Origin: Strongylocentrotus purpuratus
Taxonomy: Eukaryota > Echinodermata > Echinoidea > Camarodonta > Strongylocentrotidae
Direction: 5' to 3'
Assembly: GCF_000002235.5 (NCBI RefSeq)
Contig: NW_022145545.1
Location: 1,491,501-1,555,500 of the forward strand
Length of the DNA stretch: 64,000 nt
Below, piece after piece: positions 36,001 to 45,639 of the stretch. Positions within the stretch are counted from its first letter, which is position 1, and every line of letters starts with the position of its first letter. The notes beneath the pieces are model-generated. The model was not told where the DNA came from. It saw only the letters and a list, made by a program, of their open reading frames with translations, and did no database searches. The position numbers and the translations under genes are program-made.

Positions 36001-39000
36001 CTTGGGTTGATTTTGGAGAAGGCTGAAAGTAAATGATTGACAGATATGTGCCCATGTTGATAACTTGTGGCAAGATTTGCCTGTGGTACTTTTTTCTCTG
36101 TACACACTCCTCCCTCCCCCCCCCCCCCCCCCACACATACCTGTACTCATTATTGGCACCAAAGATGTTATCTACACATTTCCAATTCATGATCCTAACC
36201 TCTGTAGAGCACTCCGATTTGTAAATAGCTTCTTACTGTATTGAATATTTTTTTTGAAGATGAGGGCCCAAATTCACAAAGGAGGTTTAAATCTAACCCA
36301 TGGTTTAAATCCTCATTTACATAACCCATGGTTTAAAATTGCGAAAATTGAGGCGTACCTTGCCTGGCGTGCATCTAATATCGGACCTCTGACTTGTGTC
36401 ACGCTTATTTTGTGCTTATAAATTTCAAACCATGGGTTATGTAAATGAGGGTTGAAACCATGGGTTAAATTTAAACCTCCTTTGAGAATTCGGGCCTATG
36501 AATCCAGAAATGATCTTCAGTGGTTATATCGTTATATATTTCTATATATCAGTGAACATATATAAAAAGCTTTCATTGTGATACTGATGATCCTTTCTCT
36601 GTATTGATCAGGTGGAAGAGACCTTAAAGGTACCAAGAATAATCCTAAGAACCTGAGAACAGCGCCACAGTCCAAGGATCAGACCTTAGAAAGAGGTAGG
36701 TGTACTTTTATCAAAAAAGAGATATCTTTCCCAAACTTATTGTATACCAGGAATAAGTGATCCTGAATAGTAATATGATATCAACAATTTGTTTAACACT
36801 GAAAATCAGCTGTTCTTCTTGAGGCCCTGCAATTGTGTTTACTGTAGGTACCTGTTTACACCTGGGTGGAGAGTGGCAAGTGTGGAATAGTGTCTTGTCA
36901 AAAGACGTTTGTGCCGGGTCAAGATTTGAACCATCAATCCTTGGATTGAGAGTGAAGTGAATGAACCACTGCACCACAGCAGTAACACCTCCGCATACAG
37001 TGTAGTAAAGTTGGGTGGACCAATATATAAACAAAATAACTAACAAAACGTGCTGAAAATTTTTCTGACATTTACACATACATGTAGTACACTGTGTGAT
37101 ACTGATGTAGATTGGGACCAATACCTCACTTATTTCAAATAATATTTATTTGCAGATCAACTTGGGTTACATGCAACAATGTAATTAGGTCATTCAAAAG
37201 TGTTTGAACAAAATGTGAACATTAATAGTCAAATTATACTTATTTTTTGGTAACGATCGGAGGCCATCTCAATCAGCGAAGACAAGGAACAAGTAAAATG
37301 ACCTCCTACTTTGTCATTTTGCACTAATTTGTAGATTTTAAGATGATGCCATTAGCTTAATTCAATCAATTATCAAAATTAGCTTTTTCGATCTCTAACT
37401 TGTGAACCTGATGTTAACGTCTACAATTTCAATTTTTCCTTTCAGGGAATCTAGCCTTAAGCAAGAATGTAGAAATGGGGAATCCTGTCCGAGTCATCAG
37501 AGGTTACAAGTCGTCAAGTCCCTACGCTCCAGAGGATGGATATCGTTATGATGGTAACAATAATAATAATAATAATACTCAGTTTTTATATAGCGCTTAT
37601 TACAATCACTAAGCGCTTCCAAACTTGGAGATTATTACCCCGGCTTTATCCGTGCTGCCATTACGCTATCTAGCATTTCAAGGAATTAATTCCTGACAGG
37701 TACCCATTTACATCACCTAGGTTGAGTGTGGCAAATGTAGATCAATGTCTTGCCAAAGGACATTAGTGCCGTGGCGGGTCTCGAACCGCAGACCTTGTGA
37801 TCGACAGTCCGGTGACTTACCACTCGACCACGGCATGGTAAGAATATGATACTAGACTACTCTAGATACGAATTCTGTTTTTTTTTTTATTTGTAGTGGA
37901 AATTTTCATGAAATGTTAAAACAGTTGGCATTTCATCACCATTCTTCATCCTCCCTGCCCACCTCCCTTACGTTTCTCGCCTTATTCTTATTTTTCTATT
38001 GGGGACACGAACCAAGGGTGGCATAGCTTTTACATAGGGGACAGACATTTTTATTACTGCGCATAGGTGGCTGCCAATATGGAAGTCGTCTGTACAAACA
38101 CTAATGAAATTTACAATTTAGATTTGTTACGACCATTAAAAATCCCTGCCTTAGATATAAAAGATAAATACACATAGTTTCCAGTCTTAATGTGGCCATG
38201 TCCTTTCAAATTTGTGTAGTTTGGTAAAATTTTATAAAACCATGATCTCTACTCCTGTGCCCAAAGTTTGATTTATTTCAAGCATTATTTTGAAAACGTT
38301 TCATCCAATTTGAGTACCACCCCAAATCTCGATATCTAGCTGAAAGTACTTCAAGCTATCAATTTATACCCCTCTCTTTACGATCCAGGTCTGTACTCCG
38401 TAGAGAAGTTCTGGTTCACCACAGGTCTCTCTGGGTTTGGGGTTTACAAGTTTGCCTTCAAGCGATGTCCCGACCAGGCCCCGCCCCCATGGGAGGTGGA
38501 TCAGGATGAAGAGAAGAGAGAGAAGGAGGAGTGTTCATCGGATAGTGGCTTCACAGAACATTCGGAGGGAGATCAAGTGAAGGTATAATGATCTGTTGAT
38601 AGCCCAGTATTCTCTCCAGCTAGAATTGCTTGGGGTTTTTATTCTTTGCAAGGTATTGGGATTAGAGTTGCAGTTGGGTTTGAGGTTAGGATGAAGGTTA
38701 GATATGATCGATTATATAGTGTCGAAGTTGAAATGCCCTACTGTCAATTCGGTCATTGATTAACAAAACAAATGCAGTTATTTAATTCCTTTGCATTACA
38801 AGGTTTTAAAAGCAGTGATAGATTAAGAATTGTATTTTGGGGGTCGAGGTTAGACAAGGAATATTTCAAGTCACTCAAAATGTGGAGAGCTTGAGAACCA
38901 CTCTTCAGAATTTACAAAAATATTACAAAAATCATAATTTCTAGTGGTAAAGCACTTGTTAGTTAATGTGTTTCATTGTATCCTTTGATGTAATATTTCC

Positions 39001-40020
39001 TGTGTTGGATAAATCAGCTACCAGTTGGTGGCCAGTGGCGCAATTAGTATGGTGTCACTACATTTCAGTTGATCTGGCCTTATATCTGACTGGAAGGCTT
39101 GCAACACCCTGTAATTTTGATATTGCTATTCGTATGCTAGTTCAAGACTTCGATCAGGAAGAAAAATAGTCTTCCATTTTGTCTGTTTAGAGCCAGAAGG
39201 GCATTGACTCATATACTTCAATGCAGTGTTAAAGGGATAGTTAGTTCTGTTCTCAGACCGCAAATGCCTTCAAAGTGCATGGTTATTGCTCTTATTCTAT
39301 GACATTTCTACTGTCCTTTTAGGACCTTAAATTGCTAGGAAAGTAATTTGAGACCCCAAAATATGTGAAATTTAGCCATTACGATCATACCAATTCAGCT
39401 CCACTTTCAACTAAAAAAGGTGAACATTAATTAATTAATTAATTAAAAATAACAATACATGGGCCGGCTGGTTGTGCTTAATATAACCAACACGAAAAAG
39501 CCAACATCGGCATTGGCTGAAATACAAAGTAAAAGGCGCTATTTCGTTTTTTTCAACAGCTTTTTCAAATTATCAAATATTTGTGATGGTACACAAATAT
39601 TAGAAATCGTTATATTTATGGATCTTTCAGCCGTCATTGAACCTATTTTGATCAAACAAAGATGATTTTGTCATTTAAATTGTATGTTCTTTCAAATTTG
39701 ATGCTCAGCTTTTCATTATCTCACATAAAAAATTATTTTGTGTAGCGCCCTCTGCAATAGAAATTAACTCTCTCTTTAATGCTCTTTTGGCTCCAAAATA
39801 ACAATTAATTACATACTACTTCAAACTAGTTTCCGTTTCTTTCAAAATCGATCACAGTTGGCTTGTAAGGTGTGTGGTGGGCTTCACTTGAAGAATTTCA
39901 AGGATCTGTATGGATAATTTGTCTCTTTGATTTTTTCAGGTTGAAGAGGACAAGAGTAGTGAGACTGCCGAGGACATCAGTGAACTCTCACCAGCCAGCA
40001 GCCCTCAGAGCAGTCACTGA
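30072..40020 (+). CDS. SRA/YDG-domain protein without RING (whole gene, 8 exons, 337 aa)
   Basis: Exons 30072-30164, 34120-34278, 35222-35342, 35701-35874, 36612-36695, 37446-37553, 38389-38582 and 39940-40020 join in continuous phase with GT-AG sites. Residues 1-31 ([20 protein letters not shown]...) resemble the short YExxRLxNIxxN leader of some nuclear proteins. Residues 32-124 are basic and low complexity ([19 protein letters not shown], a likely nuclear signal). Residues 125-270 are an SRA/YDG domain: [52 protein letters not shown]. The rest is an acidic, Ser-rich tail. SRA domains flip out and read 5-methylcytosine; in animals the known setting is UHRF1/2 with UBL, Tudor, PHD and RING, all absent here. 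Function is inferred as nuclear methyl-DNA binding; no ubiquitin ligase activity is expected. Confidence 0.9.
30446..30580 (+). repeat. degenerate tandem TCGCCYCC repeat
   Basis: Words such as GGTCATCTCGCCTCC, GGTCAGCTCGCCCCC and GGTCATTTCGCCCCC recur irregularly. A related array in opposite orientation lies at 33404-33538 in the same intron. Confidence 0.6.
30886..31024 (+). repeat. C run and (CT)n microsatellite
   Basis: A C run at about 30883-30893 runs into CT dinucleotides interrupted by CCTCT and TTTCT, ending at 31024. The Ser/Leu-rich and Arg/Glu-rich open frames on the two strands are its translations. Confidence 0.85.
31600..31735 (+). mobile_element. LINE-type 3' tail with (AAATA)n end
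   Basis: The sequence ends GATTCGGCTCTCGGGCCGCGAATG, then ATGAAATAAATCATTTTAAATAAATAAATAAAT. A short GC hairpin followed by a (TAAA)n tail matches the 3' end layout of the complete LINE at 61660-61735. It seems to interrupt the minus-strand LINE fragment that follows. How far it extends leftward is unclear (possibly to about 31080). Confidence 0.5.
31736..32155 (-). mobile_element. LINE reverse-transcriptase core fragment
   Basis: Minus-strand translation gives [20 protein letters not shown], then [20 protein letters not shown], a stop, then [11 protein letters not shown], and after a frame shift [20 protein letters not shown] and [14 protein letters not shown] is the catalytic motif of the RT; xKLSLNxxKT and FLGxxxDxxLxWxxHI follow it in CR1/jockey-type elements. 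It carries stops and shifts, so it is dead. It lies in intron 1 of the SRA gene, antisense to it. Confidence 0.8.
32156..33403. repeat. intron 1 of SRA gene: duplicated segments and G/C runs
   Basis: CAAGGATTAAGAGTCG/AAGGATTAAGAGAAAA and TAATGAAACGTCA recur between 32570 and 32800. AAATATCATAA-AATAAATACAGTA with GTCCAACTTTCTA occurs at 32800-32845 and again at 33095-33150. A G run of about 20 lies at 33061-33080 and a C run at 33151-33162. GCGCGC-containing patches sit at 32525 and 32670. No gene was seen. Confidence 0.5.
33404..33538 (+). repeat. tandem AGGRGGCGACT array, 8 copies, about 17-nt period
   Basis: Copies of (A)GGGGGCGACT or AGGAGGCGACT begin near 33405, 33422, 33439, 33463, 33479, 33496, 33513 and 33529. 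Spacers read GTGTAT or GCGTAT. CG-rich for this region. Confidence 0.8.
34120..34278 (+). CDS. SRA-gene exon 2 (residues 32-84)
   Basis: Acceptor TTCCACAG, donor GTAAGT, 53 codons, phase 0. It encodes [20 protein letters not shown] and a further basic stretch ending [10 protein letters not shown]. Repeated S/T-P sites and KRKRP suggest a nuclear, phosphorylated linker. Confidence 0.88.
34459..34856. mobile_element. TTAA-family MITE, copy C, near-perfect termini
   Basis: TTAA at 34459-34462 and 34853-34856. The 19-base inverted termini AGATAAAGGTGAGTTCTGG and CCAGAACTCACCTTTATCT match perfectly. The interior resembles copies A and B in its left half and diverges in the right. It is the best-preserved copy, so probably the youngest. 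It lies in intron 2 of the SRA gene. Confidence 0.85.
35222..35342 (+). CDS. SRA-gene exon 3 (residues 85-124 plus one base)
   Basis: Acceptor TTTCCATAG, donor GTATCA. It encodes [20 protein letters not shown] and then [20 protein letters not shown], an acidic linker leading straight into the SRA domain (compare GPIPGIPVG in UHRF1). Ends in phase 1. Confidence 0.88.
35701..35874 (+). CDS. SRA-gene exon 4, first half of SRA domain (residues 125-182)
   Basis: Acceptor CCCTCAAG, donor GTAGGT. It encodes [40 protein letters not shown] and [18 protein letters not shown]. From memory of human UHRF1: Val446 (thumb) is Val148, Tyr466 is Tyr167, Asp469 is Asp170, and Tyr478 is replaced by Phe179. Confidence 0.93.
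36108..36132 (+). repeat. poly-C run in SRA-gene intron 4
   Basis: A C run of about 16 within CTCCCTCC...CACACATACC. It generates Pro- or Gly-rich spurious frames. Confidence 0.7.
36264..36497. mobile_element. fold-back MITE with 4-bp TSD (GGGCCC-AATTCACAAAGGAGG ends)
   Basis: Left end GGGCCCAAATTCACAAAGGAGG, right end CCTCCTTTGAGAATTCGGGCC. Long inner arms ACCCATGGTTTAAA and TTTGAAACCATGGGTT also pair, so most of the 234 bp folds back. A 4-bp duplication ATGA flanks it (36260-36263, 36498-36501). A shorter member sits inside the LINE at 59546-59686. Confidence 0.8.
36612..36695 (+). CDS. SRA-gene exon 5 (residues 183-210)
   Basis: Acceptor TTGATCAG, donor GTAGGT. It encodes [20 protein letters not shown] followed by SKDQTLER. 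In UHRF1 the same place reads GGRDLSGNKRTAEQSCDQ, so the DNA-intercalating NKR finger appears lengthened here by six residues while the Arg before Thr-Ala is kept (Arg198). Confidence 0.9.
36848..36982 (-). mobile_element. tRNA-derived SINE head (partial)
   Basis: Minus strand starts GCTGTGGTGCAGTGGTTCAT (A-box-like) and has B-box-like GGTTCAAATCT, then GACCCGGCACAAACGTCTTTTGACAAGACA. This follows the same plan as the SINE at 37556-37834 but is more diverged and lacks its 3' part. Confidence 0.6.
37446..37553 (+). CDS. SRA-gene exon 6 (residues 211-246)
   Basis: Acceptor CTTTCAG, donor GTAACA. It encodes [36 protein letters not shown] and the first base of the Gly that completes the YDG signature. 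Two bases past the donor a SINE tail begins. Confidence 0.92.
37556..37834 (-). mobile_element. full-length tRNA-derived SINE, immediately after a splice donor
   Basis: On the minus strand, 37834-37768 folds as a tRNA-like head: GCCGTGG pairs with CCACGGC, with A-box TGGTCGAGTGG and B-box GGTTCGAGACC. The body contains ACATTGATCTACATTTGCCA and AAGCGCTTAGTGATTGTAAT, and the tail is CTGAGTATTATTATTATT. A 5'-truncated copy of the same family lies at 49988-50188. RNA polymerase III promoter boxes look intact. Confidence 0.85.
38389..38582 (+). CDS. SRA-gene exon 7 (residues 247-311)
   Basis: Acceptor CGATCCAG, donor GTATAA. It begins with the last two bases of YDG's Gly and encodes [20 protein letters not shown] and [20 protein letters not shown], closing the SRA fold (compare [20 protein letters not shown] in UHRF1). 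A Glu/Lys/Ser-rich tail follows. Confidence 0.92.
39229..39779. mobile_element. TTAA-flanked element with AAAGGGATAGTTAG end
   Basis: TTAA at 39229-39232 and 39776-39779; left inside AAAGGGATAGTTAGTTCTG, right inside AGAAATTAACTCTCTC, inverted and imperfect. It is 551 bp and non-coding. It is distinct from the GAGTTCTGG family but uses the same target. It lies in the last intron of the SRA gene. Confidence 0.55.
39940..40020 (+). CDS. SRA-gene exon 8, C-terminus (residues 312-337, stop)
   Basis: Acceptor TTTTTTCAG. It encodes [20 protein letters not shown] and SPQSSH, then TGA at 40018-40020. A short acidic, Ser-rich tail with SP motifs. Confidence 0.85.
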   Translation, partial: VEEDKSSETAEDISELSPASSPQSSH

Positions 40021-41585
40021 TTGGTCAAACTGTTATAATGTCATCATTTATGGAGCTATGATTGGTCTAAATGTTATGGCATCACCAGCAAGCGAGCAGC
40101 TGTGATTGGTCAATTGTTTGTGTTATGATTAGGTTGAGTGTAATTAAGTACTAATCAGTAATGATATCATTATTTGATATTGGCCATCATTACATCAACA
40201 GTAAGTTAGATGTTATTGGAAAGCCTGCGTTTTTATCATTTTATCAATCTTTCTATGATCATTATGTCTTCCAATTTCTGTTTCATGTATGTGTTGTTCA
40301 ATAGTGTAGTGTAGGTTTGGTCAGGAGAGGGAGAGGGGGGGGGGGGGGGGGACCTGGTTTTAATAGATACACAAAAATATGAGGATCTGAAAGGAATGGG
40401 TAAGAAGTTGTATTTTCTTTTTTTTACACCGTTCCTCGATTCGTTCTCTTCTTTTGCTCATTTTCCCCCTTCATTTTCACTCTTTGCCTGTCAAAAAAGG
40501 GGGAAAACAGGAGGGGGGGGGGGGTTGGGAAGGGGGTCTTCTATAATATATGCCAACCACTGATTGTTCATATTTGTGTTTGAATTTTATCTGTTCTAAA
40601 TTTCATTATGTACCATCTTTATCTCTCTCTCTCTCTCTCTTATTTCACCCTTTGTGTCCAGTTCTTTCAATCTCTCTTATATTGTCTCTATTGGATTTTA
40701 TACCAAACTTCCAGTTTTTACGGTATACATGTATGTTATTTTAGAACTCATGATGAAAGATACCTATATTTCAAATATTGTCTTCCTTCATAAAAATTGC
40801 ATTACCGTATGTAGCTTGATACAGGGTTGGTGCCAGATTCATTTGATACGATTACAGAAACTTTCCAGTCAGATAGGGTAGTAGGCAGTACTGTGCATAC
40901 ATTTAGCACTCATTCATGTCAATGCACACACACAAGGCAAATCAGTTACATGAAATCGGGTCATTTTTTCTTTGGCGGGGAAGGGGGGGGGGTTAATGTA
41001 GATTGTTTTGTCATGCTCAGAATTTTGCAGAGTTATGAACAGTTAGATGTTTGCTGGAAATTAGGGATCATAACAGAATCCTGGTCTGATATTTTCAAAA
41101 TACTCTTCAAAATAAAAACAGTTAATTGGAAAGTAAATGCCTTACCCTACATAAATACCACTTGCTTTTATACCCACTGCTTTTAGTTGATAATTTTAGG
41201 ACTTTCCTTTTATAATCTTTGCTATGTAACTGACACCAATCCTGTGAATGTATGTATATATATATAAACTATGTTTGTATTCAGCCAGCTAACCATTCAC
41301 TGCCAGGTGGTTATATATTCATGTCTTCCAGTATTACTACTAGAATTATTATGGATATGTTTTCTTGAAATATTGTCCGGTGCTGAGAGCTAGAAGGGTG
41401 TTTAAATCAGTCTCTGTAAAGTGATGCGAGTTAATGCCCTTCTAATGCTCAGGAGATGACATAATGTGTGTTGTATATTTGTACATAGATGTAGATGTAG
41501 TTTAGGTTTTGCTCCACGCACTGTATACCCAAGTGACAAGATAAACGAAGCAGTGGCTGAAAGTAAGATTTGATAAATGTTCTTG

Positions 41586-41930
41586 TATTATCTGATCTTT
41601 CTCATCACTGTTTTATCGATCCTGCAAATTGTTAATTGTTGCTATGGGGCTATTTGACCACTACTGGGGAACCCTATCAATAGCAATTTTAGCGGGGGGG
41701 GGGGGGGGGGGTATTATCTTATCTTTCTTACCGCAGTTTCATTGATCCTGCAAATTGTTAATTGATGTTACGGACCTTTGACCACTATTGGAGAACCCTA
41801 TCAATAGCAATTTTAGGGGGAGGGGTTATTATCTTTTCTTTCTTATCACAGTTTCATTGATCTTGCGAATTGTTAATTGTTGTAATGGGGCTTGACTAGT
41901 ATGGGGGGAACCCTATCTCTAGCAATTTTG
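41586..41930 (+). repeat. three tandem copies of a 115-126-bp unit
   Basis: Units start near 41586, 41712 and 41827 with TATTATCTKATCTTTCT. Each contains GATCCTGCAAATTGTTAATT, GAACCCTATCAATAGCAATT and (in the first two) a G run. The third is the most diverged. Confidence 0.85.
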
Positions 41931-43476
41931 ATGATGGTGAGTCACTGGGCTCTTTCTCCAATTAGACAATGCATTAATCTATTTCACCTTGCACCAAATG
42001 TTGTTTGGTTACAGTGTGGTGTGTTTACCATTAGATCTTGTTAGATGTTTCCAAGCAATGTGTCTGTTATGCATTTTATCAAGTCTTTGGTGTTCATAAG
42101 TCATTATCTTTAGGAGCCCATTTCTTAATAATGGAGGTGATGATTTTGAGGGCCTTTCCTGTTGCTTGATGCATATGAGCCTATTCACCCTTTGATATCT
42201 TCAATAGATTTTTAAATGTACAGTCTTGAAGAAGTAAATATTGTCTGTATAAAGCATGAGTAGATTTTATGAGTAGATTTGTAGTGGTTTGTTTTCAATT
42301 TCTCTATATGTCATTTTCTAGTTACGAGCTGTAGTAAGTAGTTGTAGGAACTGTTATTTTAAACTTCAAATTCAACGAAGTACAATTCATGCAACGTTTG
42401 GAATCATACTTTATTGTTGCTGCATATTGGGTTGATCATGGTGCTTAGAGTAATAACCAGTACTTAAAATTATATGAAATACTTCTTGAAAACTAAGAGG
42501 ACATAAAGGTGACATCTCCAAGCAAATTTGTTACGCACACTGCTTCAGAATATATGATTGGTAGTCGTAGAGAAATGTCAGACTTTAGGAGGTAAATCAG
42601 AGTTTCTCTGAGATGTAGAACAACTGTTGTAAATAAGACAATTGCCAAATATTACTTCTTATGTGCCAAGTTAAATTGAATTCTATTTTTTAAGAGGTGG
42701 TGTTCAAGTTTGTGTTAAAATGATAAGATGTTTAGTGCATGCATCCAATTCGGTCCATTTCCATACTTGTGGATCTACATGTTCAAGAGTTCAACGTTTC
42801 AACTATATTTGAGTATGCATGTATGTACTTACATTTAGAAAACTGTTGCTATTTCAAACATGATTGAATTTTGTATTACATAAGCAGAGGTACATTTTAC
42901 CATTTTTTAAACAGTACTTAAATGTGAGTTTGTTTGATGTACTAGTATGCATAATTATGTGAAATTTTGTATTGTTCTGAAGAATTTGTATTTTCATTAG
43001 TTCCAAGGTTGGCCATACAGAATGGTTCTGATATTTTAATATGTTGCTATTGCTCATTAATATGTAATTTGCTTTTCGGTGTTTAATTGCCCAATTTCAA
43101 TTTATTTTAGCCAGGTTATCTTGCATTGTCATTTTTGTCAACATACAGAAGTTTGTGCATGTTTCTGCTATTTTTGTTTTTTTAATACCATTGAAATATT
43201 TTACATTTATTTCCAGACTTTTTAGAGAACAGACTATGACTTAATCTGCAGGTAATCGTGGGTTTATGTTTATCCCCATTTCAATACAGTGCATTTGTTT
43301 TGTTCTTACTTGAATTTTGCCAATTTTTGTTGTGCAGCATGGCTGAATTATGATGTTATAATGTGACTTTTAATGCACTAATTAGGCAATCAATGGACAA
43401 ATAACAATGGGTGTTCTTATGAAGACATTTTTTTTTAAATTTTAGATTTTACCTCTGGCTATATGTCTCTTTTGAT

Positions 43477-43482
43477 AATAAA
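43477..43482 (+). terminator. candidate polyadenylation signal AATAAA of the SRA gene
   Basis: AATAAA followed about 15-25 bases on by a T/GT-rich stretch (TGATTTTTGTTAAAC). The last such signal before the minisatellite. Confidence 0.4.
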
Positions 43483-43970
43483 CAATTCAATGATTTTTGT
43501 TAAACAACATGTTCAAGTTTTCATTTTTTGTCCAATCTCCTTATGTATTGCAATCAGTGTCGTAGCATGAGTCCAGCCAATGATAGGATACTGTTTTCAG
43601 GTAGAGAGGGGGACTTGCTAAGTAAATAAAATGCTAAAGAAGAAAGACAATAAGTGGGGCTTGGGTGGGTAAGGGGATGCAAACTTTTTCATTATTCCTT
43701 CCTCTCCCTTTCTCATTCTTTCTATGCCACTGATGGGGAGGGATTATTCTCAGATAGAGAGGGCAGTAGGATGATGAAGAGAGAAAGATTCAAAATGGAG
43801 AACATACATTTGTAAGGAAGACATGTATAGAGAAAGAGAAGAGGAGGGGCTTCAGAAAGCTACTAACTGATAAATCTGTGTATGATGATCAGAGGTTTTT
43901 TTCTTTGCTTTTCCCCAAATATATGTAATTTACATATAACAATTTTACCATGTCGATCTACTTTATCTGC
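43483..43970 (+). other. intergenic stretch, nothing recognised
   Basis: Purine-rich words (GAGAGGGGGAC, AGAGAAAGAGAAGAGGAGG) and AT-rich DNA. No gene, RNA or repeat family was identified. Confidence 0.5.
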
Positions 43971-43971
43971 T

Positions 43972-45630
43972 TGGGGGGGGGGGGTGGCGAACATTCATCA
44001 GAAGCATTCACTACACTGCATAGAAACTCATCTTGTGATTATATGGGGGGGGGGGGGCGATGGGCTAACAGTCATCAGAAGCATTCACTACACTGCATAG
44101 AAACTCATCCTGTGATTATATGGGGGCGGGGTGATGGGCGAACAGTCATCAGAAGCATTCACTGCACTGCAAAGAAACTCTTCTTGTGATTATGAGGGGT
44201 GGGGGTGGGCGAACAGTCATCAGAAGCATTCACTACACTGCATAGAAACTCATCTTGTGATTATATGGAGGGGGGGGGGGGGGCGATGGGCTAACAGTCA
44301 TCAGAAGCATTCACTACACTGCATAGCAACTCATCTTGTGATTATATGGGGGGGGGGGGGGATTGGCTAACAGTCATCAGAAGCACTCACTACACTGCAT
44401 AGAAACTCATCCTATGATTATATGGGGGGGGGGGGGATTTGGCTAACGGGCATCAGAAGCATTTACTACACTGCATAGAAACTCATCTTGTGATTATATG
44501 GGGGGGGGGGGGCAAGGGCTAAAAGTCATCAGAAGCATTCACTACACTGCATAGAAACTCATCTTGTGATTATATGGGGGGGGGGGGTGATGGGCTAACA
44601 GTCATCAGAAGCATTCACTACACTGCATAGCAACTCATCTTGTGATTATATGGGGGGGGGGGGGGGGATTGGCTAACAGTCATCAGAAGCATTTACTACA
44701 CTGCATAGAAACTCATCTTGTGATTATACGAGGGGGGCGATGGGCTAACAGTCATCAGAAGCATTCACTACACTGCATAGAAACTCATCCTATGATTATA
44801 TGGGGGGGGGGGATTGGCTAACAGTCATCAGAAGCATTCACTACACTGCATAGAAACTCATCTTGTGATTATATGAGGGGGGCGATGGGCTAACAGTCAT
44901 CAGAAGCATTCACTACACTGCATAGAAACTCATCCTATGATTATATGGGGGGGGGGGGGATTGGCTAACAGTCATCAGAAGCATTCACTACACTACATAG
45001 AAACTCATCCTATGATTATATGGGGGGGGGGGGGATTGGCTAACAGTCATCAGAAGCATTCACTACACTGCATAGAAACTCATCCTATGATTATATGGGG
45101 GGGGGGGGGGGATTGGCTAACGGGCATCAGAAGCATTCACTGCACTGCAAAGAAACTCATCTGTGATTATGGGGGGGGGGGGATTGGCTAACGGGCATCA
45201 GAAGCATTTACTACACTGCATAGAAACTCATCTTGTGATTATATGGGGGGGGGGGGGCAAGGGCTAAAAGTCATCAGAAGCATTCACTACACTGCATAGA
45301 AACTCATCTTGTGATTATATGGGGGGGGGGGGGTGATGGGCCCGTGATGGGCTAACGGGCATCAGAAGCATTCAGTACACTGCATAGAAACTCATCCTGT
45401 GATTATATTGGGGGGGGGGGGGTGATGGGCTAACGGGCATCACAAGCGTTCAATGTATGCAGGAATATAAATAAGATCTCATTTTATGATTTTTTTTTAA
45501 TATTTTTTTTATTGTGGGGGGCGGGGGGGGGGGGCGGTGGGCAAACCGTTATCAGATGCGTTCAATATTTATGCAGTAATATAAATAGGATCTCATCTTA
45601 TGATTATGGGGGGGGGGGGGACAAGCGTAT
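43972..45630 (+). repeat. minisatellite, about 19 good and 2 decayed units, each with a poly-G run
   Basis: The unit (72-85 bp) is a G run, then GATGGGCTAACAGTCATCAG, AAGCATTCACTACACTGCAT and AGAAACTCATCTTGTGATTA followed by TAT. Starts of the AAGCATTCAC word fall near 44000, 44080, 44152, 44222, 44305, 44380, 44456, 44534, 44609, 44687, 44759, 44831, 44903, 44978, 45054, 45129, 45204, 45280 and 45365, with decayed units near 45443 and 45556. Most length variation is in the G run (about 6 to 17). Subtypes (ATTGGCTAACGGGC, CAAGGGCTAAAAG, GAGGGGGGCGATGGG) recur in order, showing block duplications. Confidence 0.95.
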
Positions 45631-45639
45631 AAACTGTGA

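Larger units (their letters stand above)
40021..43482 (+). other. probable 3' UTR of the SRA gene
   Basis: No coding exon was seen. It holds G runs at 40336-40351, 40513-40524 and 40985-40993, a CT run at 40622-40640 and a three-copy repeat (41586-41930). A good AATAAA signal lies at 43477-43482, which would give a 3.4-kb 3' UTR; an earlier end is possible. Confidence 0.45.

Noticed and set aside
37768-37834. Functional tRNA gene on the minus strand
   Set aside because: Although the acceptor stem and B-box look good, it is joined to a SINE body and tail found again elsewhere in the window; anticodon arm is poor.
43882-45191. Several Gly/His-rich open frames over the G-run array
   Set aside because: They are translations of the minisatellite; frame depends on G-run length and no start or splice context is convincing.
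43972-45630. CRISPR-like array
   Set aside because: Repeats are long, imperfect, differ in length, have no unique spacers, and the window is clearly eukaryotic.
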